Positions 8,038-16,246 of a stretch of 64,000 nt of DNA are shown piece by piece. Numbering within the stretch: position 1 is the first letter of the stretch; the number at the start of each line of letters is the position of its first letter. Position numbers and translations under genes: made by a program. This DNA comes from an uncultured Desulfobulbus sp. GTDB taxonomy: Bacteria; Desulfobacterota; Desulfobulbia; Desulfobulbales; Desulfobulbaceae. The notes under the pieces are model-generated. The model did no database searches. It was not told where the DNA came from and saw only the letters and a list, made by a program, of their open reading frames with translations. Where the stretch lies: positions 776,001 through 840,000 of the forward strand of contig NZ_OY762276.1 of the NCBI RefSeq assembly GCF_963665445.1, read 5' to 3'.

Positions 8038-9144
8038 TCACTTAACACTGTCGAAATAGGTGGTGATGGAGTGGATCACCGTGTCAAGTTGATCGCGAGT
8101 CATACCTGGCCAACTCGGTAGGTTGATGCCACGCCAGGCCAAGTCTTCAGCAATTTTGTGTTTGCGGAAGTTCTTCGAATACATCGGCATAGTATGTATC
8201 GGATAGAACAGTGGCCGCGTCTCGATGCCCGCATCAGCTAGATACTTGCGCAAAGGATCGCGCAGGTCAGCACATCCTACGAGGATAGAGAACATCCAAT
8301 AGCTGTGGACCGTGCCGGGTGTTTCTGCATGAACCTCCACCGGCAGGCTGCATAGCTTAGATGTGTAGTATTCTGCCAAGCTACGTTTGCGCAAGATGAA
8401 TTCGTCAGCCCGTTCCAATTGCGCAAGGCCGATCGCTGCTTGGATGTTACTCATACGATAGTTGTAACCAACAACATCGTGCCAGTACTCACGGTGCGCG
8501 GCCAGGCCCTGACCTTTCAGGTGACGGGCGCGTTCCATCAGCGTTTTGTCGTTTGAGACCACCATGCCTCCCTCACCGGTGGTGATCGTCTTGTTGCCGT
8601 AGAAGCTGAAGGTCGAGATATCGCCGAATGTGCCGACATGGCGGCCCTTGTAGAGAGTTCCGAAAGCCTCGGCGCAATCTTCGATGATGAAAAGGCGGTG
8701 TTCTTTCGCAATGGAGATTAATGCCTCCATATCACAAGCCTGTCCGTATAAGTGCACAGGCATGATCGCACGGGTGCGTGGGGTGATATACCGCCGAACA
8801 TCGTCTGGGTCGATCTGCCAGGTAGACCGCAGAGAATCGACGAAGACCGGCGTTGCGCCGGTATATGCGATAGAGTTGGCCGAGGAAATGTACGTCAATG
8901 TTGGCACGATCACCTCGTCCCCGGGACCTATTCCTAGAGCCATGAGAGCTAAGTGGAGTGCCACTGTACCGTTACTGACGGAAGCCGCATGTGCGACACC
9001 GATTCGCGCAGCAAAGCGATCCTCGAATTCAGTAATAAAACGCCCGCGTGATGAGATCCACGAAGAATCCAAACATTCATTGACGTATTTTCGTTCATTT
9101 CCTCTCAAATCTGGTTGGTAAATTGGAATTTTATAGTTGCTCAC
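8038..9144 (-). CDS. per: GDP-perosamine synthase (DegT/DnrJ/EryC1/StrS aminotransferase)
   Basis: 368 residues of the fold-type I PLP sugar aminotransferase family. The PLP lysine is K185 in FYGNKTITTGEGGMV; VSNGTVALHLAL binds the PLP phosphate and IIEDCAEAFG holds the Asp that contacts the pyridine nitrogen. The start (PIYQPDLRGNE, NECLDSSWISSRG) and the block GQGLAAHREYWHDVVGYNYR match my memory of enteric Per/RfbE closely, which is why I name it rather than a generic aminotransferase. It converts GDP-4-keto-6-deoxymannose, the product of the Gmd encoded upstream, to GDP-perosamine with glutamate. It starts with GTG at 9144 after GGAG, and ends 36 bases before the acyltransferase. Confidence 0.88.
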   Translation of the reverse strand: MSNYKIPIYQPDLRGNERKYVNECLDSSWISSRGRFITEFEDRFAARIGVAHAASVSNGTVALHLALMALGIGPGDEVIVPTLTYISSANSIAYTGATPVFVDSLRSTWQIDPDDVRRYITPRTRAIMPVHLYGQACDMEALISIAKEHRLFIIEDCAEAFGTLYKGRHVGTFGDISTFSFYGNKTITTGEGGMVVSNDKTLMERARHLKGQGLAAHREYWHDVVGYNYRMSNIQAAIGLAQLERADEFILRKRSLAEYYTSKLCSLPVEVHAETPGTVHSYWMFSILVGCADLRDPLRKYLADAGIETRPLFYPIHTMPMYSKNFRKHKIAEDLAWRGINLPSWPGMTRDQLDTVIHSITTYFDSVK

Positions 9145-9147
9145 AAG

Positions 9148-10515
9148 TTACTCCTTTGTATTAAGTATGCGCCTAAAGATGTAGACTTGACCAGGAACTG
9201 AGATGAGACAGTATGCTATGATGGTTGAAAGTACAGTGCCAGTAGCTCCTAACAAGGGCGTTAACGCCCACTTGACGGCAAAAGCGGTGCTTGCCATGAC
9301 TATAGCTATGGACAGCTGAGCCCTTAGAATATTGGCGCTATTCATAAAAGCAGCTGTTACATTGGCCACACCATCAATTACTGTCCAGGTAGCAAGTGTC
9401 AACAGTAAGCCCAAGGCAGGTTGAAGCGGTGATTGAAGCCAATGCTCCAGTATCCATGGCATAGCACTTATGAGAATACCAGTTCCTACGGTTGTCAATA
9501 TTACAGCAACGAATATGCCCCGCCGTAAAGCCATCCTTGCCCAGCACAGGTTATTGCTAGCTATTGCATCGCCAAAAGCTGGCCAAAGACCCAGCATGGC
9601 GGCGTTCAGAATCATTGATATAAAGAGAAACAATTTCTGAACTAACGCAAAATCGCCGTACACACTTTGTCCCAAAATTTGGGTTATAACTATTGCGTCC
9701 GACTGAAAGGCAAAGGCCGCTGCTAGTTGTAGCAAAAAGAACATGCCCCCGGTTTTTAACAGTAACCTGACAGTTTGTTCATCTGCTAAGCGCCACCAGT
9801 TTTGCCCATTGAACATATCAAAATGATGAAGCCATATTAATGAATTGAGGATGTTTATCAGCGCCTGAACACCGAGGGTCGCTATAACTAATTCGGGAAT
9901 ACCACCACCCAAGTGTAGTGTGAGCGGAACCACGGTGATGGTCAGTAAACTGCATGCAACCTGATTTATCCCATTCAGATAGCCTTGCTGCACTCCTAAC
10001 TGTACACGTTGGATCAGACTGGCCGGAATGTTAACTGCTAGGATGATGGCAAAGATAGTCAGCGCCTTCAGCACCTCTGGGCGGTTCTCGATCGAGATTG
10101 AACCCGCCAGCGCTGTTGGTTCGGTACTAAACATTGACCAAAGGGTCCAGGCCAGGAAAAGCAAGCACCCCACCATGCAAGTGATTGCATAGCCAGACAC
10201 CAGCGTTCGTCGTAATAATATAGGGCCGCCAGCGGTTTTGGCCTTGGTGGCCTGATTTAGAACACCGTTACCAATACCTAAATCCGCAAACGCCATGAAC
10301 CCCTGAAATGCGCTGAGCATCATCCAAACTCCGAACAGCTCCGGGTGAAGGCTATGCCGGGCCATTGGCAACGTGAACAAAACTGCGATGCCTTGGCTCA
10401 ATCGCCCTAAATAGGTTGCCCCAGCTACGGCAATCACACGCTTTGTACGTGTGTCGGTGCTCCGTAAGGAGGTTATTATACTACGGATGTAAGAGGTCTT
10501 TAGATTGTTTTGCAA
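9148..10515 (-). CDS. Polysaccharide flippase (Wzx-type, MOP superfamily)
   Basis: 455 residues, almost entirely hydrophobic, with roughly twelve predicted membrane helices beginning at RVIAVAGATYLGRLSQGIAV. The first helices have LFGVWMMLSAFQGFMAFADLGIGNG, split here by the motif FADLGIGNG that is typical of Wzx/polysaccharide exporters. It would move lipid-linked repeat units across the inner membrane. It starts at TTG 10515 after GGAGG and ends three bases before the start of the perosamine synthase gene, so the genes are transcribed together. The gene symbol wzx is likely but the family is too divergent to assign by eye. Confidence 0.82.
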   Translation of the reverse strand: MQNNLKTSYIRSIITSLRSTDTRTKRVIAVAGATYLGRLSQGIAVLFTLPMARHSLHPELFGVWMMLSAFQGFMAFADLGIGNGVLNQATKAKTAGGPILLRRTLVSGYAITCMVGCLLFLAWTLWSMFSTEPTALAGSISIENRPEVLKALTIFAIILAVNIPASLIQRVQLGVQQGYLNGINQVACSLLTITVVPLTLHLGGGIPELVIATLGVQALINILNSLIWLHHFDMFNGQNWWRLADEQTVRLLLKTGGMFFLLQLAAAFAFQSDAIVITQILGQSVYGDFALVQKLFLFISMILNAAMLGLWPAFGDAIASNNLCWARMALRRGIFVAVILTTVGTGILISAMPWILEHWLQSPLQPALGLLLTLATWTVIDGVANVTAAFMNSANILRAQLSIAIVMASTAFAVKWALTPLLGATGTVLSTIIAYCLISVPGQVYIFRRILNTKE

Positions 10516-10590
10516 GAGACCTCCAACGTAATTGATTTGATGCTGCAGTGTTTTGCTTGAGTTGGAAATTGAATTTTTTGGAGGCCATTA

Positions 10591-11706
10591 TTATCTATCG
10601 TCGTAGCCATGCTGTCTTAACAGAGTTTGTCGTTTGGCCTGCGTAAGATCATGCGCCACCATTTCCCGGCACATATCTCGTGTGCTGATTTTAGGTGTCC
10701 AACCGAGTCGTTCCCTGGCTTTGCTATAATCTCCCAAGAGTGTTTCCACCTCGGTTGCTCTGAAGTATTTCGGATCAACCCGGATGATGGTTTGCCCGGC
10801 ATGCAGTGCGGGGGCATGATTGCCCGTGATGGCTTCAACCACCGCATGTTCGTCCATCCCCTGTCCCTTGAACTGCAGCGCTATGCCCAATTCCTCAGCC
10901 GCCCAGACAATGAACTGGCGCACGCTGTACTGGCGGCCGGTGGCAATCACAAAATCCTCGGGCTGGTCCTGTTGCAGCATCAGCCACTGCATCTCCACAT
11001 AATCCTGAGCATGGCCCCAGTCGCGGAGGGCGTCGAGGTTGCCCAGATAAAGGCAGTCTTCCAGGCCTTGGGCAATATTGGCCAGCCCACGGGTGATCTT
11101 GCGGGTGACAAAGGTCTCTCCACGCCGAGAACTTTCATGATTGAACAGGATGCCATTACAGGCATACATGCCATAGGCCTCCCGGTAATTGACCGTGATC
11201 CAGTAGGCGTAGAGCTTGGCCACCGCATAGGGGCTGCGGGGGTAAAAGGGCGTGTTTTCGTTTTGGGGCACTTGCTGCACCTGGCCGAACAGCTCGCTGG
11301 TGCTGGCCTGGTAGAATCGGGTTTTACTTTCCAGGCCGAGGGTGCGGATTGCCTCCAGGATCCTCAGGGTACCCAGCGCGTCGACGTTGGCTGTGTACTC
11401 GGGGCTATCAAAGCTGACCTTGACGTGGCTCTGCGCGGCCAGGTTGTAGATCTCGTCAGGCTGGGTTTCCTGGATGATGCGGATCAGATTGCCGGTGTCG
11501 GTGAGATCGCCGTAATGGAGGCGGAAGCGGAGGTTTTCGTGATGGGGATCCTGATAGAGGTGATCAATGCGCTGGGTGTTGAAGGAGCTGGCCCGGCGTT
11601 TAATGCCATGCACAAAATAGCCCTTCTCAAGGAGAAATTCCGTCAGATAGGAGCCGTCCTGGCCGGTAATGCCGGTGATGAGGGCAACTTTGGGTGGATC
11701 CTGCAT
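10591..11706 (-). CDS. gmd: GDP-mannose 4,6-dehydratase
   Basis: 371 residues of the extended short-chain dehydrogenase family. NADP binding is by [15 protein letters not shown] near the N-terminus. Catalytic residues are in STSELFG (Thr region) and the YxxxK motif [28 protein letters not shown] is the conserved Gmd substrate segment. It converts GDP-mannose to GDP-4-keto-6-deoxymannose, the branch point to GDP-fucose (fcl, directly upstream) and GDP-perosamine (per, downstream). ATG 11706 lies 6 bases after the fcl stop; a TTG at 11715 overlapping that stop is an alternative start. Both have AAGGAAAGGG upstream. Confidence 0.95.
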   Translation of the reverse strand: MQDPPKVALITGITGQDGSYLTEFLLEKGYFVHGIKRRASSFNTQRIDHLYQDPHHENLRFRLHYGDLTDTGNLIRIIQETQPDEIYNLAAQSHVKVSFDSPEYTANVDALGTLRILEAIRTLGLESKTRFYQASTSELFGQVQQVPQNENTPFYPRSPYAVAKLYAYWITVNYREAYGMYACNGILFNHESSRRGETFVTRKITRGLANIAQGLEDCLYLGNLDALRDWGHAQDYVEMQWLMLQQDQPEDFVIATGRQYSVRQFIVWAAEELGIALQFKGQGMDEHAVVEAITGNHAPALHAGQTIIRVDPKYFRATEVETLLGDYSKARERLGWTPKISTRDMCREMVAHDLTQAKRQTLLRQHGYDDR

Positions 11707-11711
11707 GATGT

Positions 11712-12680
11712 TCAAGCCCTTTCCTTAAGAAAACTTTTGTAGGTCTGCCTGAGGCCATGTTCCAAATCGATGGTTGCCCGCCAGCCCAAGGAGCGCAACA
11801 GTTGTGAATCGAGCAGTTTTTGCGGGGTGCCGTCAGGTTTTGTCGTGTCGTAGGTGATATTGCCGGAATAGCCGACGATCCGGGAAATGGTTGCTGCCAG
11901 TTCGGCAATACTGACGTCGTTGCCAAAGCCCACGTTGATGTGGCTCTGCATGGGAGAAGTATGACGGGCAATCACCTCCCTTGGCAGATTCATGACATGG
12001 ATGCAGGCCGACGCAAGGTCGTCAACGTGGAGAAATTCGCGTCGTGGCTTGCCGGTTCCCCAGATGACGGTCGAGGGAGTATTGTTAACCTTGGCTTCAT
12101 GGAACCGGCGAATCAGGGCAGGAATGACATGACTGTGTTCTGGATGGTAGTTGTCTCCAGGACCGTAGAGGTTAGTGGGCATTACACTGCGAAAATCGGT
12201 TCCATGGCTGCTGCCATGCTGCCGGTTAAAACTTTCGCACAGCTTGATGCCGGCAATCTTGGCAATGGCATAGGGCTCATTGGTCGGTTCAAGAGGGCCG
12301 GTCAATAAAGCATCTTCAGGTATCGGCTGGCAGGCAAATTTGGGGTAGATGCAGCTTGAGCCGAGAAAGAGCAGTTTTTTAACCCCTACCTGCCAGGCGG
12401 CATGGATGACATTAGCCTCCAGCATCAGATTCTGATAGATGAAATCCGCCGGAAAAATTGAATTTGCATGAATGCCGCCTACCCGTGCGGCCGCCAGATA
12501 GACCTGCTCCGGCCTGGTGGTTATGAAAAAATCACGGACCGTCGATTGATTGGTTAAGTCGAGCTCGCTGTGGGTGCGGGTAACGAAGTTGTGCTGCCCA
12601 CGGGCTTGAAGTGCCCTGACGATTGCTGAACCCACCATGCCGCGGTGTCCGGCGACGTATATGAGAGGTTGGCGATGCAT
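11712..12680 (-). CDS. fcl: GDP-L-fucose synthase
   Basis: 322 residues. NADP binding glycine motif [16 protein letters not shown], catalytic GSSCIYP and YAIAKIAG (Tyr-x3-Lys), and NLYGPGDNY are the known features of GDP-4-keto-6-deoxymannose 3,5-epimerase/4-reductase (Fcl/WcaG/GMER). It makes GDP-L-fucose from the Gmd product in two steps at one active site. It is the first gene of the leftward polysaccharide operon as far as can be seen, and it overlaps or abuts gmd. The upstream neighbour on the same strand is a broken regulator gene, so the operon promoter may lie in or beyond it. Confidence 0.95.
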   Translation of the reverse strand: MHRQPLIYVAGHRGMVGSAIVRALQARGQHNFVTRTHSELDLTNQSTVRDFFITTRPEQVYLAAARVGGIHANSIFPADFIYQNLMLEANVIHAAWQVGVKKLLFLGSSCIYPKFACQPIPEDALLTGPLEPTNEPYAIAKIAGIKLCESFNRQHGSSHGTDFRSVMPTNLYGPGDNYHPEHSHVIPALIRRFHEAKVNNTPSTVIWGTGKPRREFLHVDDLASACIHVMNLPREVIARHTSPMQSHINVGFGNDVSIAELAATISRIVGYSGNITYDTTKPDGTPQKLLDSQLLRSLGWRATIDLEHGLRQTYKSFLKERA

Positions 12681-12700
12681 AGGCGGTTTTTGTATGGGCG

Positions 12701-12952
12701 TTATGCTTTATTGTCTTCCAGGTTCCACAGCACGAACTCCGGTCGGTTGTTGAGGATGGCTGCGTTTTTCTCGTATTCGTCCATGGTTAAGGTCAATGTT
12801 CTGATCTTTTGCTTGATGTAGCGCTCGGTTTTGGTGGTGAGATCCAGCGGATTAGTGGTGTCTATGTCACCAATGAGGATAAGGTCAATAATACCAGTGT
12901 CCTTCCCGTCTGCGTAATCATCGATCAGCAACGCCTGTTGCAGGTGGGCCAT
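12701..12952 (-). pseudogene. C-terminal fragment of winged-helix/nucleotidyltransferase-like regulator
   Basis: The 83-residue frame matches, at roughly 80% identity by eye, only the last ~80 residues of the protein encoded at 14582-15160 (shared blocks LQQALLIDDYA, GKDTGIIDL, ERYI and NNAAILNNRP). The winged-helix N-terminal half is missing; the frame can be read back without a stop only into the end of the upstream gene. I read it as a 5'-truncated duplicate. A short stand-alone C-terminal domain remains possible, since the frame is intact and starts with ATG. It lies between the AlbA/ATPase gene and fcl, on the same strand. Confidence 0.7.
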
Positions 12953-12981
12953 CCGTTCGGTATAATCAGGAAAAATGTCAT

Positions 12982-14346
12982 CTAATTTGTTTGTTTATCG
13001 TTGTTAATGATGTGATAACCGCCAGACTTGGGTGCGCCGCGAAATTCAACGGCTCCTGCCTCCCTTAAGAGCTTGAGCCAGCGTTCTATATTTTTTTGCG
13101 AGGTTTGCAGGGCAGATGCAAAAAACGGTGCTCTTTTTCCCTCATTTTCCCTGATGAGCGTAAGTAGTGAATTTACTCCCTCATTTACTCCCTCATTTAC
13201 GCCCTCATTTACTCCCTCGCCTGCTTTGCTGTCCATGGGGTAAAGGGTTACTTTAAAACTATTGCCGATCAGTTCAAACTCCGGATCTTTCGCACCGAGG
13301 CTGCGCATTGCCTGCTGAACGCGTTTAATGCCTGAGCCATATTTTTCGATAATTCCGGCCTCTTTGAAAAGAGCTGCTATTTGTTTATTTCTTGGGCTGG
13401 AAGCATAGCGCCCTGAAATTATCTGTTCCAGGCTCATCCCCTCCGGCAGCTGACCCGGATTGAAAAACTCGATCCGGTCATGGAAAATTTTTAAGGTTGA
13501 GTCTGCGCTTGCCCGGTAATCCCTATGGACAATCATGTTAAGCACTATTTCCCTGACAGCCTCCAGGGGGTATTCCCAAACCTCTTTTCGCTGGGCCGCC
13601 CCTGTAAAGGCAAATCGTTTGTTGATGTGTTTGCGGATAAAATCGAGTGCAGACTCAACCTCTGTGAACAGATCATCGCGTATGGTTAAGCTGTCTTTAA
13701 TGATCGTCTCCGAGTCAAAACGACCAGCATCGATGGTGGTCATCAAGGTTGGTTGTTGAGAGAACATCAAGAAGCAGCCAAAAGTTATCCCCTGTTCGCG
13801 AATGAGCTCGAATTTCCGCAATACAGTCAACGGGTCGTCTGTGATTGGGTGATGGCGAAGAGCATTGGCAAGCGCAACGAACCGATTTACCTTCTCAAGG
13901 GAAATGTCATTGACCGTGTGGTTTGGGTCAGTGGCAAAATCCCAACTCAGGTTAATCGTCTTTAGATGCTCGTTGGCGATTTCCTCAAGACTCATCACAT
14001 GGTTGGAAGCATGTTTTCTGATGAGATATTTGCCTTTTATGCTGACTGGTTTGACCGGATAGCTCGGAACCCACAATACGGCGATATCCTTTCCCTGGTG
14101 ATGCACTATTTCAATTTCAGGTATGACTGACGGCGAGGTGGATGCCTTGACCTGGTTAATCCATTGCTGTGGGGTTTCTGCTGATAAGGAAATACCGACA
14201 ATGTCACCGTTGTCTTTGACTCCAATAACTACACGACCTCCCCTGGCATTGGCAAAAGCCACCAGCGTTTCAATGGTTTCCCGCCCAAATGAGGTTTTGA
14301 ATTCAAGTTCATCGTTTTCACTGCTGGTAAGTAACTGGCTCAACAT
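12982..14346 (-). CDS. AlbA_2/Schlafen-domain protein with RecG-like ATPase-fold C-terminal region
   Basis: 454 residues. The N-terminus (NDELEFKTSFGRETIETLV, then AFANARGGRVVIGVKDNG) is the AlbA_2 (Schlafen AlbA) putative DNA/RNA-binding domain. The middle (EAVREIVLNMIVHRDYRA, RIEFFNPGQLPEG and KYGSGIKRVQQAM) is the HATPase_c_4 type found in RecG-like proteins. A low-complexity run of four GVNE repeats links to a C-terminal winged helix (about residues 390-445) with a recognition-helix like end. Such proteins are annotated as putative transcription regulators and are common in accessory islands; no function is proven here. It is bracketed by the truncated and intact copies of the neighbouring regulator. 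Confidence 0.85.
   Translation of the reverse strand: MLSQLLTSSENDELEFKTSFGRETIETLVAFANARGGRVVIGVKDNGDIVGISLSAETPQQWINQVKASTSPSVIPEIEIVHHQGKDIAVLWVPSYPVKPVSIKGKYLIRKHASNHVMSLEEIANEHLKTINLSWDFATDPNHTVNDISLEKVNRFVALANALRHHPITDDPLTVLRKFELIREQGITFGCFLMFSQQPTLMTTIDAGRFDSETIIKDSLTIRDDLFTEVESALDFIRKHINKRFAFTGAAQRKEVWEYPLEAVREIVLNMIVHRDYRASADSTLKIFHDRIEFFNPGQLPEGMSLEQIISGRYASSPRNKQIAALFKEAGIIEKYGSGIKRVQQAMRSLGAKDPEFELIGNSFKVTLYPMDSKAGEGVNEGVNEGVNEGVNSLLTLIRENEGKRAPFFASALQTSQKNIERWLKLLREAGAVEFRGAPKSGGYHIINNDKQTN
13171..13218 (-). repeat. Four 12-bp tandem repeats inside the AlbA-domain gene
   Basis: On the + strand the unit ATTTACTCCCTC occurs four times in a row, with one T-to-G change in the third unit. 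On the coding strand it encodes the GVNE repeats of the linker before the C-terminal winged helix. Because the unit is four codons long, gain or loss of copies would keep the frame. Confidence 0.9.
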
Positions 14347-14401
14347 ATCGACCTGCCATTCATTTCAGTGTGGTTCGGGTTCGTTTCCCACCCCAACCTT
14401 A

Positions 14402-14581
14402 GGGCCTGTCAGCAAATAACTTGAACATCTTTCATCTCATCTTCGGGCCATCTTTGGCTGCGGCTCAATCGCAAAATCCTCGACGTAGCACTGCTACGCC
14501 TGTGTTTTTGCGCTGGTCGCCACAACCAAATCTGCCCCAAACCTGAGCGCAATTTTGTTCAAGTTATTTGCGAACAGCCCC
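14402..14581. mobile_element. 180-bp MITE with 26-bp terminal inverted repeats
   Basis: The left end 14402-14427 and the right end 14556-14581 are inverted copies sharing GCAAATAACTTGAACA exactly, with 3-4 mismatches in the outer ten bases. The direct triplet TTA flanks both sides, which fits a target duplication that contains the TA used by IS630/Tc1-type transposases. The interior has a GTAGCACTGCTAC hairpin near 14488. It encodes no protein. The right flanking TTA, read on the minus strand, is the stop codon of the regulator gene, so insertion occurred exactly at that gene's end. The parent transposase is not in the window. Confidence 0.78.
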
Positions 14582-15160
14582 TTAGAGTTGGAGTTTTGGG
14601 GATATGGGGCAGTCGTCATTCACTTTTTCCCACAGAATAAACTGCGGCCGGTTGTTGAGGATGGCGGCGTTATTCTCGTATTCTTCCGCTGTTAGGTTCA
14701 GCGTTCGTATTTTCCGCTCGATGTATCTTTCGGTTTTAGTGGTCAGGTCCATCAAGTTGGTTGTGTCAATATCACCGATAAGAACGAGATCGATAATGCC
14801 CGTGTCCTTACCCTCGGCATAGTCATCGATGAGCAGGGCTTGTTGCAGGTTGCCCAGTCGCTTGATGATTGATTCCAGTATCTGGTCCATGCCCAACGCT
14901 TTTTTTACCATGGAATGCAATTCGCTGAACAGTGGATGTTGCTGGTTGGCGGAGAAAAAAACCTGTCGCCCCTCCTTGTTGCTGACTAGGAGCTTGGTCT
15001 TGCACAATTGATTCAGTTCTTCCTTGACTTGGCTGGGGGACACTTGGAAGTCGGTGGACAGTTCACGCAGGTACGCTGCCCCGTTGGGGTTGAGGAAAAG
15101 GCGCATCAGGATTTTGATACGTGTCTTTGAGGTGATCAATCCGGAAAAAAGAGAGAGCAT
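14582..15160 (-). CDS. Winged-helix regulator with minimal nucleotidyltransferase-like C-terminal domain
   Basis: 192 residues. Residues 1-90 form an ArsR-like winged helix: SKTRIKILMRLFLNPNGAAY, then LRELSTDFQVSPSQVKEEL as helix-turn-helix, and a beta-wing GRQVFFSANQQH. Residues 100-180 contain LIDDYAEGKDTGIIDLVLIG, which resembles the D-x-D strand of a minimal nucleotidyltransferase fold, probably without full activity. I know this architecture from delta-proteobacterial polysaccharide loci, where it lies close to sugar-nucleotide genes, but have no proven function for it. ATG 15160 is preferred to TTG 15166. The stop codon sits at the MITE junction. Confidence 0.75.
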   Translation of the reverse strand: MLSLFSGLITSKTRIKILMRLFLNPNGAAYLRELSTDFQVSPSQVKEELNQLCKTKLLVSNKEGRQVFFSANQQHPLFSELHSMVKKALGMDQILESIIKRLGNLQQALLIDDYAEGKDTGIIDLVLIGDIDTTNLMDLTTKTERYIERKIRTLNLTAEEYENNAAILNNRPQFILWEKVNDDCPISPKLQL

Positions 15161-15276
15161 TGGCAAATGTTTTTTGTTCTAGTTTTTAGAACAAGTATCT
15201 TGTTTCGGAAAGAGCTTGTCAAGCGGAAAACAGCCCGAATCCGTATAACTCGTCTTCATCCAGATGTGGCCGGGCG

Positions 15277-15972
15277 TTACCTCTTAAAGTTTTCAATAAT
15301 TTTTTCATTCAGACAATCACGGAGAAATAAAATCATTTTATTCATATCATTCGACGAATAAAATTCGAGCATAAGATTGTTGAATATAAGCTGTTTTTTT
15401 ACAGGGACATTGATGATGGGAAACCCTCTGTTGAGCAAAATACCGTTCATCATGAAGCGCCCCATACGTTTATTGACATCCCAAAAAAATTGGGTTCTCG
15501 ACATTTTGAGAAAGGCGGCGATTGCTTGGTCGTAGATATCTTCTATCTGCTCGAGTTCAAATTCGGTTTGCAGCCATATGGCATCGAGTTTGTCCGGGGG
15601 AGGCGGTTCATAGTCAGTGCCTGCGATACTGACATTTCCTGAACGAAACACACCCCACTCAAATGCTTCTTCTTTTCCGGCAATGTTGTGTAGCTCAAGG
15701 GCGATCGATTTTGAAAATTCGAACCTATTGTCATTAATTATTTGAAAAAGATGCATCCAGGTATTTGCCTGATTAATGACCATGTTTTGATCACTTATTT
15801 TGTGTCCGCCAACTGTTACGCCATCGAGAATCGTTTGTACTTCAGGGAGTGTGATTGCGACGCCTTCAAGATTGACCGCCTCGTAAACCAGCGATGGCAC
15901 CTCTCGAACGGCGAGGTGTTTGGCGAGTCTTCTATTTGGGACCATGTTCCAGTATTTGTCCGATACATCCAT
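15277..15972 (-). CDS. Fic-fold protein with degenerate active-site motif
   Basis: 231 residues from ATG 15972 (after AGGA); an upstream in-frame GTG at 16104 would give 275. The Fic core is recognisable from SLVYEAVNLEGVAI, a possible relic of the inhibitory helix (Ala in place of Ser/Thr), through the Fic loop QFFWDVNKRMGRFMMNG. The canonical loop is HPFxxGNxR: here the catalytic His is Gln and the first Gly is Val, while Asn, Lys/Arg and the final Arg are kept. Fic enzymes transfer AMP or related groups to a target; without the His this copy may be inactive as an AMPylator, bind nucleotide only, or use another chemistry. It is isolated, with no antitoxin-like partner adjacent. Confidence 0.75.
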   Translation of the reverse strand: MDVSDKYWNMVPNRRLAKHLAVREVPSLVYEAVNLEGVAITLPEVQTILDGVTVGGHKISDQNMVINQANTWMHLFQIINDNRFEFSKSIALELHNIAGKEEAFEWGVFRSGNVSIAGTDYEPPPPDKLDAIWLQTEFELEQIEDIYDQAIAAFLKMSRTQFFWDVNKRMGRFMMNGILLNRGFPIINVPVKKQLIFNNLMLEFYSSNDMNKMILFLRDCLNEKIIENFKR

Positions 15973-16246
15973 TCTTAAATTTTCCTGAATCCGTGACAGC
16001 GGCTGGTTGCTGAATAGCTTGTCTCTGAGGATGATTGAAATTTTTAATGAGAAAATTCCGCTTGGTTGGCGTCTCCCCCAGCGCTTTGGGGTATTTTTCG
16101 GCACATCATCTTCATTGTCTCCAATGATAAAGCAAACGCGCCGATGAACGCTCGCGGAAACAGGATCTTAAAAAGAGTGAAATGATGCTGATGTTTCTGT
16201 TCTTGAAATAGAATGCTCTAGAGGCACCTGAAAAGATATACGAAAT

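Noticed and set aside
10627-11742. 371-codon open frame on the plus strand opposite gmd
   Set aside because: It is the shadow of gmd, whose NADP and YxxxK motifs are clear on the minus strand.
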